DNA from: Vermamoeba vermiformis
Lineage: Eukaryota; Tubulinea; Echinamoebida
Length of the DNA stretch: 64,000 nucleotides
Assembly: GCA_045837725.1 (NCBI GenBank)
Contig: JBEWZL010000123.1
Span: forward strand, 372,001 to 436,000
Direction: 5' to 3'
Under the pieces are notes generated by a model. The model was not told the DNA's origin. It worked only from the letters and a program-made list of their open reading frames with translations, and did not search any database. Shown one piece after another: positions 1 to 11,830 of this stretch. Position 1 is the first letter of the stretch, and every line of letters starts with the position of its first letter. The position numbers were made by a program, and so were the translations under genes.

Positions 1-332
1 ATCTCCATCTTGCTTTGCACAAATGTAGAATTCCGGTGCAATCCAGCTGGTACTCAATAGTGCATAATTTATAAACCAATAATGGATTTGTGCTGTACTC
101 TACGAGTTCCGTGAAAATAAGTGGTCTAAAAGGAAAAAAAATCCGAGCTTTGCCAATACATGGATATTCCAGCCACGAAATTTCCCACGTTACCCTGGTT
201 GATCACGCGCGTGGATCCACCGATCTGTCTTTGTTTGCTATTGGTAAACCCTGTACCGTAACTTCCTTGGTGTACTCAGTGTACCGTAGGACAACAAGCA
301 GCGTTGCTAAATTGTGTTATTATGCGCATTTA
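1..332. other. Non-coding stretch, nothing recognised
   Basis: AT-rich sequence downstream of the protease gene that ends at 333. A 90-codon frame on the + strand (from about 90) has no recognisable domain and no splice context, so I do not call it a gene. Confidence 0.4.
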
Positions 333-1108
333 TTAATTAATATCGTTAGTCTCTTTCGATAAATACATTTTTGCAGCTTGAAAGTCAAATAAAACGCGGT
401 GATGATGTTCGAACAAATCGTAACCAATAATGGCCGTAGCTTTGCCCGTTATTGCTGATTCCTAACATCATCTGCTCGAGCGTTTGTGGCAAATTTCCAA
501 ATTTGGTAACAAAAGAATCGCCTATAGTCACTGGAATGGCGTACAGATCCGTCGACCAAGATCCAAAAGACGGATAAAAATCATTGCCTTGGCCTACTAC
601 GTCATATGCGCTGGTTATAGAACGTGGATAATATGATATTTTAGCGCCAGTATCAATTAGAGCAGTGGCTGGTGAGTCGTCAATTTCAACTGAAATGGAT
701 GGGACCGTATCTACAGATGCGAGTTAGAACTTGATCACAATATGAAATTTCGTGCATTTCTTACTAGGAGTATGCATATTAATCACGAATTCGTCGCCTT
801 TAAGCGCAGCACTAGAGTTGTCTCGCTTGTGCAGTTTGAATTTCTTTTGCTGCAACGAGATCTCGACTAGAAATTCCTTCATGACTGAAATTCCTAATAA
901 GCAATCAAATGTATATCCTACTAGCTGCGATAACTTCTTTACTGGAACTCCACCGTAGCTGGATGTGACTGGGAAGGTCATTGATCCGATCTTCAACGGC
1001 TCATCAGCAATCGTTGCTGGACTTCCAGTATCAATTAATATGCGCCTACTATTTGGGAATAAGGCGATCATATGGTTGTCGTGTAGTTCTAGATCGAACT
1101 CAAAACTC
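333..1108 (-). pseudogene. Pepsin-like aspartic protease (family A1), damaged or misassembled
   Basis: Two tandem aspartic-protease lobes are readable. The first has LIDTGSPATIAD and, later, FDCLLGISVMKEF. The second has ALIDTGAKISYYP and ends with AIIGYDLFEHHHRVLFDF, the usual C-lobe ending of pepsin-like enzymes before the stop at 333. The two catalytic Asp-Thr-Gly motifs in one polypeptide argue for a cellular A1 protease and not a single-lobe retropepsin. The reading frame is interrupted more than once between the lobes and near the C-terminus, and I could not place the first exon or a signal peptide; a splice acceptor lies near 1108. It is either a decaying gene or a functional gene hit by assembly errors. 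Lysosomal or secreted proteolysis would be the family role. Confidence 0.6.
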
Positions 1109-1724
1109 TGTTCTGAATTTGCGTTCTATCCATCGAAGAAAATCAGAAAAAATGCTATTATATTTTACGTGGTATTTTAGTGCTCAAATTTACAACTAGT
1201 TTTAAAGTAGAAATGATCTGATTTAAAATAAAAAAAGCACCAGTTCGCCTTCAAGACTAAATTTCATTTGTAAGGGCATTTGCGATCTTACCTCCATGTG
1301 TATTGATTTGTGTTTGTAATCTTGAGTAATATATTAAAGATCGCGATTTTTATTCAACGTAACAAGACCGGTGTTAACAAAATTTTGACCGAGAATTCGT
1401 TAAAAACGTCTTGGTGACGATTGTAAGATTCAGGGACATTCGTTCGAGCATATTTTTAATACACATATTTTCTCATAACTATACGAACGTAAATAAGGCT
1501 TAGACGCATCAACTGGAGATCAGATTCGGACACAAAATCGAAAATCTATTTACAACTAAACAAAAATACAACGGCAAAGAAAAAATTACTCGCTAAGCTA
1601 AGTTATAAGAAACTCCTTCTATTAGCCCTCCTAAAGCATCTCAAAGTCATCAGCGGATCTCCTACAAAAAATTTTTGTGTTAATTATCCGCTCTAGATGA
1701 ACTATTAGCCTTTTAGATTATTAC
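1109..1724. other. Intergenic region
   Basis: AT-rich DNA between the protease upstream side and the 3' end of the next minus-strand gene. The missing first exon of the protease may lie between about 1110 and 1320, but I see no convincing start. Nothing else recognised. Confidence 0.4.
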
Positions 1725-3415
1725 TTACTTCTTCATGCACATTACGACACCAAAAGTAGCACCGCCAGCAACCAAAACAACGGTCACTACAATAACAACC
1801 AACGCCGTAGTAGAAACGCTAAAATAAAAGTTCGGTTAGATCCGCTATTATATTTAATACTTAATATTAATAGAACATACCCAGTATCATAAGCAACGCC
1901 AATAGCAAAAGCATAAGAAATTCTATCGGCAGATCCAACAACCGTCAAATTAGCGTGGAAGTCCTTCTGACTGATAGCATTGGAGAGAATAACGAAGTCA
2001 TATTTAGACAGTTGTCCTTCGTTATCAATAGCCAATGAAGAGTTGAACCATAATTGATAGAGCTCGTTATTAACATGAGACAGATGCGTAACGAACGGCA
2101 TCGATTTTGAGTCTTTGAATGGTGCGCGAAGTTCCTTAGGATACTTCAATAAAGATCTAGCAGCCAAGTGAGATGATTGGCTGAACTATATTATCATAAA
2201 TAAAATATTAGAATAAATTAGCAAAATAGTATTTTGGATCTGATCTCGAAAACTCGCGTAGGAATAGTTACTTACGTAAACTAAGCTCATAGACGTGTTA
2301 GTCACTGATGCGTTATACTGAATAGCATAGAAGCTTTGTTGTGAGGGCACGGCATTGAAGCTGTAATAGAACTCGTTGGATGCGATGTTCAAACAGCCCG
2401 ATACGTAAGAATTGTTGAAATAGGTCTTAGGGATGTGCAATTCGTTTGTGTTAGCTCCAAGGACATATTGGCATACTGATTGGCCTTTAGTGGTCTTATA
2501 AACGACAATTGCCGCGTGATTGGACAGATCTAGCCAGAAAAAATGTTAGAATAATTATATTATTCAAGTTACGAATACAAATGGCCTAGCTATTGTTTCA
2601 GTAATGGAACGGTATATTATTTTAAATTATTTGAGGTACAATTCAGAATTTGCTTGGATGCGGTTGTTTGAAAACTTACCAGCAGCGCCAGCGTAAGGTG
2701 AGATATTAGCATAATCTTTATCAGCCATCCAATACTGGCTAACATTTCCTGATCTGAGGTCGACTGAAATTACGCAAGAACGGTACTCTTGTTTGGGCGG
2801 ATTCAGCGGAAAAGTAGCGTTGTTGGTCGTGTTACTAGGATATTGATAAATGCATTCTCCAAAAGCCACGACTTTATCGTTCTTATAGTCGTAATTAACG
2901 GCCTTGTAGTTCTTTCCAATGACTGGATCTGCAACTTGAACGGATGTTTTAACTTCTCCAATCTTTGCAACGACGCCATAAATCTATATAACAATACTTG
3001 TTAATATTTTACTCGTCATCGGGAATAATAAAAAACGAAGTCAAAGGATTTGATCTGATATTTTTGGCGGTTTATGAAAATATGAAAAATTATGATATTT
3101 TTAATTAATTACCATTATATTACTGGCAGCAAGACCCTCGCTGATAGAATCTGTAGCATGTTGTTCTTGCCAAATGTAGAATTTTTGCTCAACGTCGTGA
3201 TAGAAAATATGACTGGCGGAGATGTTGACAGAATCAAACTGAGGCACGCTAACACTCGATACTATATCGCCCTTAGTGGCATCAATAGTATGAATAATAG
3301 CAGGACCATCGTTAGGCACGTCGAATATGAAGTATTCTTTGGGCGTTAGCGCGATCGTGCATCCAGCCAAGTAAATAATTAACAACGAAGCCAAAGGTAA
3401 CGAATACGACTTCAT
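1725..3415 (-). CDS. Secreted or type I membrane protein of unknown function
   Basis: The start at 3415 gives MKSYSLPLASLLIIYLAGC, a good signal peptide, so this Met is preferred over upstream codons. Exon 1 ends at a GT donor about 3112. Further exons run through about 2983-2685, 2520-2300, 2170-1880 and the last exon, with continuous phase. The ectodomain has many N-glycosylation sequons (for example NTTNNATF and NASVTNTS) and alternating beta-strand-like segments, which could be a propeller-type fold. The last exon encodes a hydrophobic segment (VVIVVTVVLVAGGATFGVV) followed by MCMKK and the stop, a single membrane anchor with a five-residue tail. I do not recognise the family. It is transcribed away from the receptor kinase at 4116, so the 3416-4115 gap holds two divergent promoters. 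Confidence 0.7.
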
Positions 3416-4115
3416 TGTGATATATAGATATAAAGTATATATTGTGCGTGGTATAACGCTTTCAAAATTGATTAAAACTGAAAAATTTTTCGTGTTTTGA
3501 TCCTTTTCCAACCGAAACTTTGCACAACACAAAGAGGAAACTCGAAATTAGAAAAATAATTTAATAGCATGTGATATTTATCTCGTACCTACCCTGAACA
3601 GATTGTATTTGGTAGTAGTACGTATTTAGGTACGCGATCTGGTTGGCTAATTTGGCAAGGGCAGTATTAATTCGTGTAAGTGCCTATTTGTGCCTAAATA
3701 TTTTTAAAGTGAGATTATTAGTGAATACTATTTTTAAAAAAATTATGTTCCGTTTGATCGGATCAACTTTTTTTCCCGGGATGAATCGCGGGTGGTAGAA
3801 AGAGATTTTTTGGATGGCCACGGAACTCCTAAGAGACCGTCACGAACTTAAGATACCATGTTACAGTCACTTTGAAACTCCGAAACATAGGTACGATGCC
3901 TGCCAACCTTTTCATTAATTAAACAGAATTGCTCGCTAACAGTTATGATTGGAATTCTAGGCTGAGCGTGCAGTAAATATGACAGCATCAAGACACCACT
4001 GCGCCACGTGATTCATTCGTTGAAGCCAATAAGCGAAAAATGTCAATTATTGCGCTTGACATTTTTTATTCCAGATCCGCAACACCTAATTAACAACAAC
4101 AAATATCTCCGTATA
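3416..4115. promoter_or_regulatory. Divergent intergenic promoter region
   Basis: A 700-nt gap between the start of the minus-strand membrane protein (3415) and the start of the receptor kinase (4116). It is AT-rich and must contain both 5' ends. I see no recognisable binding site or RNA gene. Confidence 0.4.
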
Positions 4116-7100
4116 ATGGTCAAAAGGGTGAATATATTTATATGCGTAATATTGTTATTATTGCAAATCTTGGGAGGCCTTGGGATCAGAATTCCATCTA
4201 ACAACGGTTATGTACATATGGCGGCTGATTCGCCAGATCTGATGGCTGTTTTTAAAAGCTCCGGACTTCCACTGAAAGGCAGCCCTTCAATTATGCTGCC
4301 TATATAATCTAACAGAATCAGTCCGGTAAATATTCGTTATCAACATCCTCGGCAATTAATAAATTTACTAATATTTATTAATAAAAATTAATAGGGCTTC
4401 AGGCGATATTAGCTTCGAGTTTCGAATCAAATTATTTGACGTGGAAGGATTTCCACATCTGTTGCTGGCTCCTGGAATTGGTCAACCTGGCTCCGGTACT
4501 GAATATAGCTCGCCCACTGTATACTATGGAAACGATACTCGAGTTTATTTCCTGTACGTGCAAATCTTCGGATCGATCCGGCTATTTTTAGCTCCTGACA
4601 CGTTAAATTAGTTTCTGGGACAATTCAGACCCTCCAGCGATGTCCAAACCTGCTAATTTGACTGATGGAGAATGGCATATGATTTCTGCTGTATTAAGCA
4701 ACTCTACGACCCAATATTATGCAGTAAGTTTGATATTCAAAATTGGCGCTGGATGTGTCTCGTTAACAGTTCGTTTAACTAGATCTATATTGATGGACAA
4801 TTAATGACCGATGGTTCTAGACATGTTGGAAAATATTCTTATACCGGAGGATCGCCACCTCCTTATCATTTTTTAGCGGGTGGCGCATGCAAGTCTGGTC
4901 TTAGTTGGCCAGCTTTGCCAGGTAAGCTTAATATAAATTAATAAAAATAATCAATTATTTAAATTTGCTCGTACGATTATTTTCTTACAATATTTCTTTA
5001 GACGGCATTCAAGAATGCTTTTTCAACGGCTACATCGATGAATTCCGGATCTGGTCCAAAGCACTAACCCCCGAGGAAATTCAAGTGAAATCTCAATTCA
5101 AATCTCTTTGGAGACGAGGATAGATTGGCCTATGCATTGTCCTTTGATGAAATGAGACAAAGTTTCATGAAATATTTCCCTGGGTTGAATCCAGGATCCG
5201 ACGACTCGTATCTATATCAACGCACTGACACTTCTTCCTACAATCAATCTGTAGTATTCATACCATCGGTTATGACCGTTGAAACTATCTTTGTGGATCT
5301 GAACGAGACTCACGCTCAAACGACACTCGTCTATATTAATCCTTCAGACACCGATGAATTTCATCCACTTGGGCGGAATAATTATTTCCTAGTCAACAAC
5401 ACGCAGCGAGTAAGTTACAAAAAAGAGTGCCTATATAATTATGACTTTGACACGTGTCACCGTTCGTGAAAAAATTAATTTTGTACTTTGATGACACCTT
5501 ACGGACATTTTGACGCTTTTGACAGGTGTCATTTATTCTAATCTATCTCTTTGCAGATTTTGAATTTGAGCCAGCCGCAAGAATTCGCTAGTGGCTCCAC
5601 GACCAAGTTCACGCTGGTCTGGACTAAATCCAACGGAACAACATTTACTTACAATTTTGGCAATATTAAGTCGATTTCAATGAGCATCACGACCTATCAA
5701 CCTCCAATCAGCACTGTGGAGCCAATAGATTCTCTTGCGCCACTCGGTGCTGTCGAGCCTGTTTCCGACCCTTCAAACCAAACTGTCGCCATTGCAGTCG
5801 GCGTGACAGTACCGCTAGTCGTAGTAGGTGTCGGGGCTGCAGTCTTGGCGGTACTGTTGATTCGAAGAAAGAAAAAGGCAGCCAAAGAAAAGACCTTCGC
5901 GGACAAGCAAGGCGCGATCATTCAAAGCCGCAAAGTTGAAATCAAAAATAAGATTGGCAGCGGCTCGTTCGGCGATGTTTGGAAAGGTATTTGGCGCGGC
6001 AAAGAAGTCGCCGTGAAAGAAGTCAAGAGCGGAGCTGACGCGTCTTTCTTGAACGAAATCAAAATCATGGCGTAAGTTGTTGTTTGACCCTAACTTTGTC
6101 CCTCTTACGCGACTCACCTTTGGTTCTGCAGTAAACTTCCACCACATGAAAACGTCATGGAGGTCTATGGTGCTATAATCGACGCTGATTCACCCTCGTT
6201 AGTGCTCGAGTATTGTGGCGGAGGTAAGCCAAACATCACTTCCTGCTTGGGTCACATCCGGAGATCTGATCCACTTTTGAACTTTAGGCAGTCTCGACTT
6301 CTTGCTGTATGACTCTGAAGAGCCTATTCGTGAGGAAGAGATGCTCAAATTAGCACTGGGCATTGCACGAGGCATGGAACATTTGCACAAGTACAACATT
6401 GTGCACCGTGATTTGGCTGCACGAAACGTGCTTGTAAGCCCAATACAATTCTTTCTTGCAAATATTTAGCATTACTAACAACAAGCTATTTTTGCAGCTC
6501 ACTACCGCCCATGTCCCAAAGATTTGCGTAAGTTTAATGGTACTTGTTTCTGTGGATCTTGTGCTCACGGGCTATCTCTAGGACTTTGGCATGTCTCGAA
6601 CCGTTGCTGAACGCAACATGTCGAACAAAACTAAGAATGATATGGGTCCTATCAGATGGATGGTAAGTCATAAAAACATTACCTTATTGTGCGTAAGGTG
6701 TGATTACTGACGAATTGACTTTAGGCACCCGAAGCACTGGAGCAAGAATACAGCACCAAGACTGATGTTTGGAGCTATGGTATTGTGTTGAGTGAGATTA
6801 CTTCGAGACGAGAACCGCACACGGACGTTGATCCGTTGAAAATTGCTCTGCAAATTCGGTGCGTACCTCATTGTTTTATTGACATTTTGACACTTTGACG
6901 ATATCGCCCAAAGCTCATCTTTGGCGATAATCTTTAGCTTAATGTCCTTTGTTTATCGTTTAAATATCTTTCGATTTCATGCTAATGACTCCCCGTTTTA
7001 GTGACGAGAAGATGACTCCTAAGATTGTCGACAACTGTCCCCCAGCCTTAGCGGACCTGATGCGAATGTGCTGGAATCCTAATCCCGCTGAACGCCCTGA

Positions 7101-7149
7101 GTTCTCAAAGATCGTTGAGTTGCTCGAACTGGTCGTGCAAAAGAAGTAG
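4116..7149 (+). CDS. LamG-type receptor protein kinase with tyrosine-kinase-like motifs
   Basis: Signal peptide [20 protein letters not shown], then a concanavalin A/LamG-like domain ([45 protein letters not shown]), a second beta-rich, N-glycosylated region, a membrane segment (about 5785-5870) and RRKKK stop-transfer. The cytoplasmic kinase has glycine loop GSGSFGDV, Lys in [22 protein letters not shown] and [17 protein letters not shown] is the tyrosine-kinase form of the catalytic loop and is also found in amoebozoan TKL receptor kinases such as Dictyostelium VSK proteins. At least ten exons. Two oddities lie in the ectodomain. A 62-nt insertion at 4265-4326, flanked by direct TCCGG repeats, sits at the first splice donor and brings a TAA at 4306. 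The frame also shifts near 5090-5120 unless a 34-nt GT-AG intron is removed there. Probable role: membrane signalling by phosphorylation on Ser/Thr or Tyr. Confidence 0.85.
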
Positions 7150-7170
7150 AAGACCGACAATTTTTGTCAA

Positions 7171-7184
7171 ACCCTAACCCTAAA
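7171..7184 (+). repeat. Short telomere-like motif (CCCTAA)2
   Basis: ACCCTAACCCTAAA lies about 20 nt after the kinase stop, in its 3' UTR. Two units of TTAGGG-type repeat can arise by chance or by break repair, and no longer array is present. Confidence 0.4.
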
Positions 7185-7391
7185 AATTTTGAATTTGTGT
7201 ACAATAGAAGTAAACATATTTAATCGCTAATTGCGTGTAAACGGTATTTTATTTACAAAAGATCGTGTTTACTTTGACGTGCATGCACCAGATTAACTTT
7301 GCTTCGGACACGATCCGGATCTAACATAAGTCCGCTATTGCACCGAGGATTTGATTCATCCCTTGATGATCAGCCTCGGTTTATTTAAGAT

Positions 7392-10300
7392 TTAGTCCTC
7401 GTGTTTTTTAATCGCAGCAAGGTAGTCAGCGTTGAGCCAAGCAAATCCTAACATTGGAACCTCATCGTGCTGATGTTTTGGACGAGGTTCTGTGGCATGG
7501 CTAGCACACGATTCGTAGGCTACAAAGTACCAAGCTGCTGCCTTTGCCTTCTTCTTCGTTTGAAATATCTGATCAAAATCGATTACTAAATTAGGAAAGC
7601 TTAAAAAGTGTTGCAAAGGTACCTGCTTGCGAGTCATTAGGATCGAAGCCTTCGTTAAATTTATGAATGTAATATTCCCTAACTTGCGATAACCTCGTGC
7701 CTAGATTTTCTCTCGTAGCACTATTGATTTAACGGGCAATTAGCGAATGCAGATCCAGATCTCGAAATTACGTACTAATCTTTTTTCTTGGCGAATCGTT
7801 TGTTGCATTTTAAGATATTTCCGGTCAATATCTCCGCTTCGCTTTGAATGCCGTATTGTCGTAATATCCTCATATTATCTTCAACATATTCCAAATAGAT
7901 TTGTGTCGCTTCTTCGACGTATTCCTCAAACCCTAGAAAAAATCATCATTTCCAAATTAGGAAATCCATCCAAACGTGAAACAACAACTAATAAATACCT
8001 TCGCATAATAGAGACTTATCAACCTCAATCTTCTTGATGTTCGGAGCAGTGTTCTTTCGGTGTTTGACCAGACGCCTGAATGACTCGGCAATGAAGCTCG
8101 TGCCCTTAAATGAAATCTCCCTATTCTTTTCCATATACTCAGGATACTGCTTCGCCCAATCACCGTCCGTGTAGTCCGCTGGCACACCTGCAAATATATG
8201 CCCATGTCAAACTAGTTGTTTGGATTGAAATTTGCAGATTGCCAAATATGGCGTACCTGTCTTAGCAAAGTCAATGGCAATGGCGTGCTTTGCAGCCATA
8301 TCGCGACACTTGTCAGTTGACGCGTCAAGTCCGCGCTCTTCAGCATAAGCTTGCCAAGACGTGTCAATCAAGCCAATCACATCGCGATCAATGTACTCCA
8401 AAAAGAAGTTCGCGACGTCTTTGGGATATTTCACGGGTCTTTGTTTGACAACAGGCTTGGGATATTCCGCTGGCTCGCACGTGGTTGGTGGAATCAATTC
8501 TTCGTCCCAAATAACCGTATAAAAATCTCCGTCCAAATCTCCACCTGAGAAGATCCTAATTAGCTCTAGCCCCTATTTATATTATAATATAGATAGATTC
8601 TTACCGGCCATCATGTCCATTAAAGGCCTGGATCCGTCTCGCGGAAAAACTACAACGTTTTCCAGATGCGACAGCCGTTCTTTGTCAACGCATTGAACGA
8701 CTCGGATGTCACCTGGATCTAAGCAAGGATTTCGCGTGACGAATGCTTTTTTCTTAATGACTTCACCTGAATCGCGAAAGAATTCAGTGTACGGGATTTT
8801 GCCAAAAAAGGAAACTTACCGTTCACTTTAACGTAGATTTCGTTTGATCCAAGGCATTTGTATTCATCAATAACACCGTATAATAATGCTCCCAAAGGCA
8901 CGTGTATTCTAGTACGGCTGATCATGTCGTTCATCAACTTTTGACAGTAAAGTCGGATCACGGTGCGCAAGTAGGGCTCGTTGAGTCCAAACAAGGGCAA
9001 ATAGTTTGATAATAATTGTGTCGTATAATCATTCGGATTAGTGTTCCTAACGAATTCGATGCATTGTTCAGCGGATCTGTTGCCTTCTAATATTTGCAAT
9101 GCCTCTTCAATCATTTGTCTTTCTAGCCGTTCAAATCCTTTGGTCGACTTAACTCCCAATGTGACCAATAGCGTAATTATTTGCCTATTTAAGTAAGCAG
9201 GATGATACGACGAGTATCCGACGATTTCAAACTCGGTGTGATCGCTGTCAAATTTCTTCATTGACTGTCGCAAATGTACTTTTCGTTCAGTGAAAGTTGG
9301 GTCTACGACAACCATGCCTTTATAGCCTTATGCAAACCGTCATTGGATTTCCAAATAAGGAAAGTGATTGAAAGCATCCTACCTTTAAACCTTATTTGGA
9401 ATGCTGCAGGCAAGAATTTCAACTTGAGTTCGTTCTTAATATGCACCGCGTATTCGAGTGATATTTTGCCAATGCCATCGGTGAAGTTGTACTCGACTGT
9501 CTTGCCATTCTTAGTGGCTTTCACTTTGACATCGGGAATTTCTTTGTAGTCGTCAGGACTGAGATGGCCCACCGCATAAGTCGTAGTAAAACACTGAGCT
9601 AGAATAGTGCCATATCAACATACGTGTCAAAGTGTCACAAATGTCAATGTGTCAAATTTTTCCTTACCGATCCGAGCACCAACTTTGGCGGGAATTTTCT
9701 CCTTCGAGAAGGTTCCCAAGTCATTAAATATGTATTCTCGGGTGATTAGCCGTCCTTCGTGCATGAATTCTGTCATAAAGAAGCACGAGCGCTGTCGTAG
9801 CTGCGAGTTTGAATACGCCAAAAATTGAAATAGCCTTTTGTGGTAAAAAGACATGTTAGCTCGCATAATGATTTATATTATGACGTACCATTGCCCTATG
9901 TATATTCCATGATCCCTTATCTTCCTAAATTGAGCCTTGATATCTTTGCCCATGTTGTTCATTGGTCCAAAGTTCTCGTCCAAAAAGACGACACGGAGAA
10001 AATTGAAAATATTCTGCGGGTACTTTCGTTGAACTCTATTTGATACTTCATAAAATACTCCTTCAATATAGTACTTTGACGGCGTAATAATCAAATGAAA
10101 AGTTGGCACTAGATTCGGATTTGAAGGGTAAAAAGTTGAAGGCACTTTGTCAAGTTGCTTAGGGTTGATCGCCTTGACCATTTCGACTTTTTCTTGGAAT
10201 ATTCGCAAAGGATTTAATATTTCTTCTTCTTCTTGCATCATTAGCAGCGCACGTAATCGGATGTTTTCGGGAGTTTGCGAAATTTCCTCGAAGAATTCGT

Positions 10301-11486
10301 TTGTGACGAGATATCTGTTGGTGTTTTTGCTAACCAAAGCCTCTATTAATAGTACTATTTCAATAGGCATCTCCTTAGGAAATTGCGTTATCTCTGTAGC
10401 ATTGTCACTGATCCGCAGTTTTTGCTCCACGTTGTTTTTGTACTTGATGATATTATGCAAGATGTTACTATCCTTGGGCTCAATAAATAGCAAAATAGCA
10501 TTGCACTTGTTATTTTTGACCAAAATATCCATCAGCGATCGTCGTACTTTGCCATCTTCATAAAATATTTTCGGCGCGCTTCTCCACTGGATCGAGAATT
10601 CTCGTTTCGTCAAATTGATCCTATAAATATCCTTCAATAGTATTTCTATTGAATACGAATGGCTATTTGTGTTTAAACAAAATGTTAAGGCACGGTAAGT
10701 ATGGCTAATACTGATCGATTCAATATCCTCGCTTGAACTCTTATCCACGACATTGAATGTCTCGCTATCGGATAAATATCCGATCAAGAAATAATTCTCC
10801 GTGGATTTAATCACTCGCTTCTTTTCTCTCTTTTCTTCTCCGTCATTAGATCCGTTGGAATCTTTCTGATCTTGATTGTTTCGGCTCTTGACGGGGTAAT
10901 TTATCATTATTTGTTTTCCTTTTATGAAAATATTCTTATTCTTTAGCTTGGCGACCATATCTCTGCTTAAGGAATCGATTAAATTTTTGACCTCGGAATT
11001 GGATCCATCAAAGATAACGCTCTCTAAATATTTAATCGCCCAAAAACAATTGATATGCTTATTATACTTACTCCTGACAATTTATAAAGGATATAAATGC
11101 GTAATTATTGTCAGACTTGAGCGTAATCTCTCGGACCGTTCCAAACTTTGAAAACGTGTTTCTTAAGTCCTCCTCGCTTACATTACGCGCCAAACTACCC
11201 ACAAATACATCTGCATAATAAATTTTCTTAATAATTGTCATATTGATTCCAACACGGCGGTTGAATTTCAACACGGCGTGCTGACTGAATCACACCTTGT
11301 TTGCTATTGTTATAATACGGAGCTCGATGATTGCTTTGAATGTTAGTCTTTACTGAAGCTATCAATGTATTAATATAGGGAGATATTATGAGGATTTAAG
11401 TGCGTACGTGCTTGAGCAGATCTGCCTTCTTGTTGATTATTGTTCGTAGGCAATCTCTTAGGCCTATAAGTGCCAGAAGAGCTCAT
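7392..11486 (-). CDS. RNA-dependent RNA polymerase (RDR/QDE-1 family) with N-terminal RRM
   Basis: Makes double-stranded RNA from RNA templates for RNA-silencing pathways. Core motifs are all present: RVVFLDENFGPM, KIPAKVGARIGQ, FTDGIGKIS, PAAFQIRFKG, FVTRNPCLDPGDIRV and the catalytic loop GGDLDGDFYTVIWD, with the three Asp that bind metal (about 8513-8545). The start at 11486 reads MSSSGTYRPKRLPTNNN. After a disordered exon comes an RRM (DVFVGSLARNV, then YAFISF as RNP1, about 11090-11210). The C-terminal end is AAIKKHED before the stop at 7392. About 12-15 exons with short introns; the first two joins are less certain. No helicase domain is attached, unlike Dictyostelium RdRPs. It shares its 5' side with the + strand gene at 11831. 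The catalytic residues suggest an active enzyme. Confidence 0.93.
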
Positions 11487-11830
11487 ATTATTATATTTCT
11501 GGTAACAGTAGGGCGTGTAGTTGCTAGTGAAGCGAGATCAGGTTGGATCCTACGATAAGCTGAAAATTAGTAATTTATTATCGCCGTGTTGGTATATTTA
11601 TCAACGTTTTATGTAATATTGTTTTAATTTTTGTCGGAAAATGCTTTTATCATAATTTTAGAATCGAGATCTACATCGCCGTGTTGGATCTTAATTTTAA
11701 AAACTCATAAAAAAAGAATGCGACTGCCAACTTTACCTTGTACCCGCGCAATTCATATAATCATAATAAAATTAGCAAATGCCTTTCAGAACTGGGTTCC
11801 GTGTCGATTTGTGATTTGAGTATCAAAAAA
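11487..11830. promoter_or_regulatory. Divergent intergenic region
   Basis: A 344-nt gap between the RdRP start (11486, minus) and the CBM48 gene start (11831, plus). AT-rich. The phrase CGCCGTGTTGG occurs twice here (about 11581 and 11668), and closely similar CAACACGGCG words occur within the RdRP gene near 11253-11279. They could be a small dispersed motif. No RNA gene seen. Confidence 0.35.

Noticed and set aside
724-751. A 28-nt GT-AG intron in the protease gene
   Set aside because: Removing it breaks the reading frame between the two lobes, so it is not supported as an intron.
333-1108. Aspartic protease read as part of an LTR retroelement (retropepsin)
   Set aside because: Two DTG lobes occur in one polypeptide and the C-lobe ending matches pepsin-like A1 enzymes. 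No reverse transcriptase, integrase, gag-like sequence or long terminal repeats lie nearby.
7171-7184. Chromosome end or long interstitial telomere array
   Set aside because: Only about two CCCTAA units are present and genes continue on both sides.
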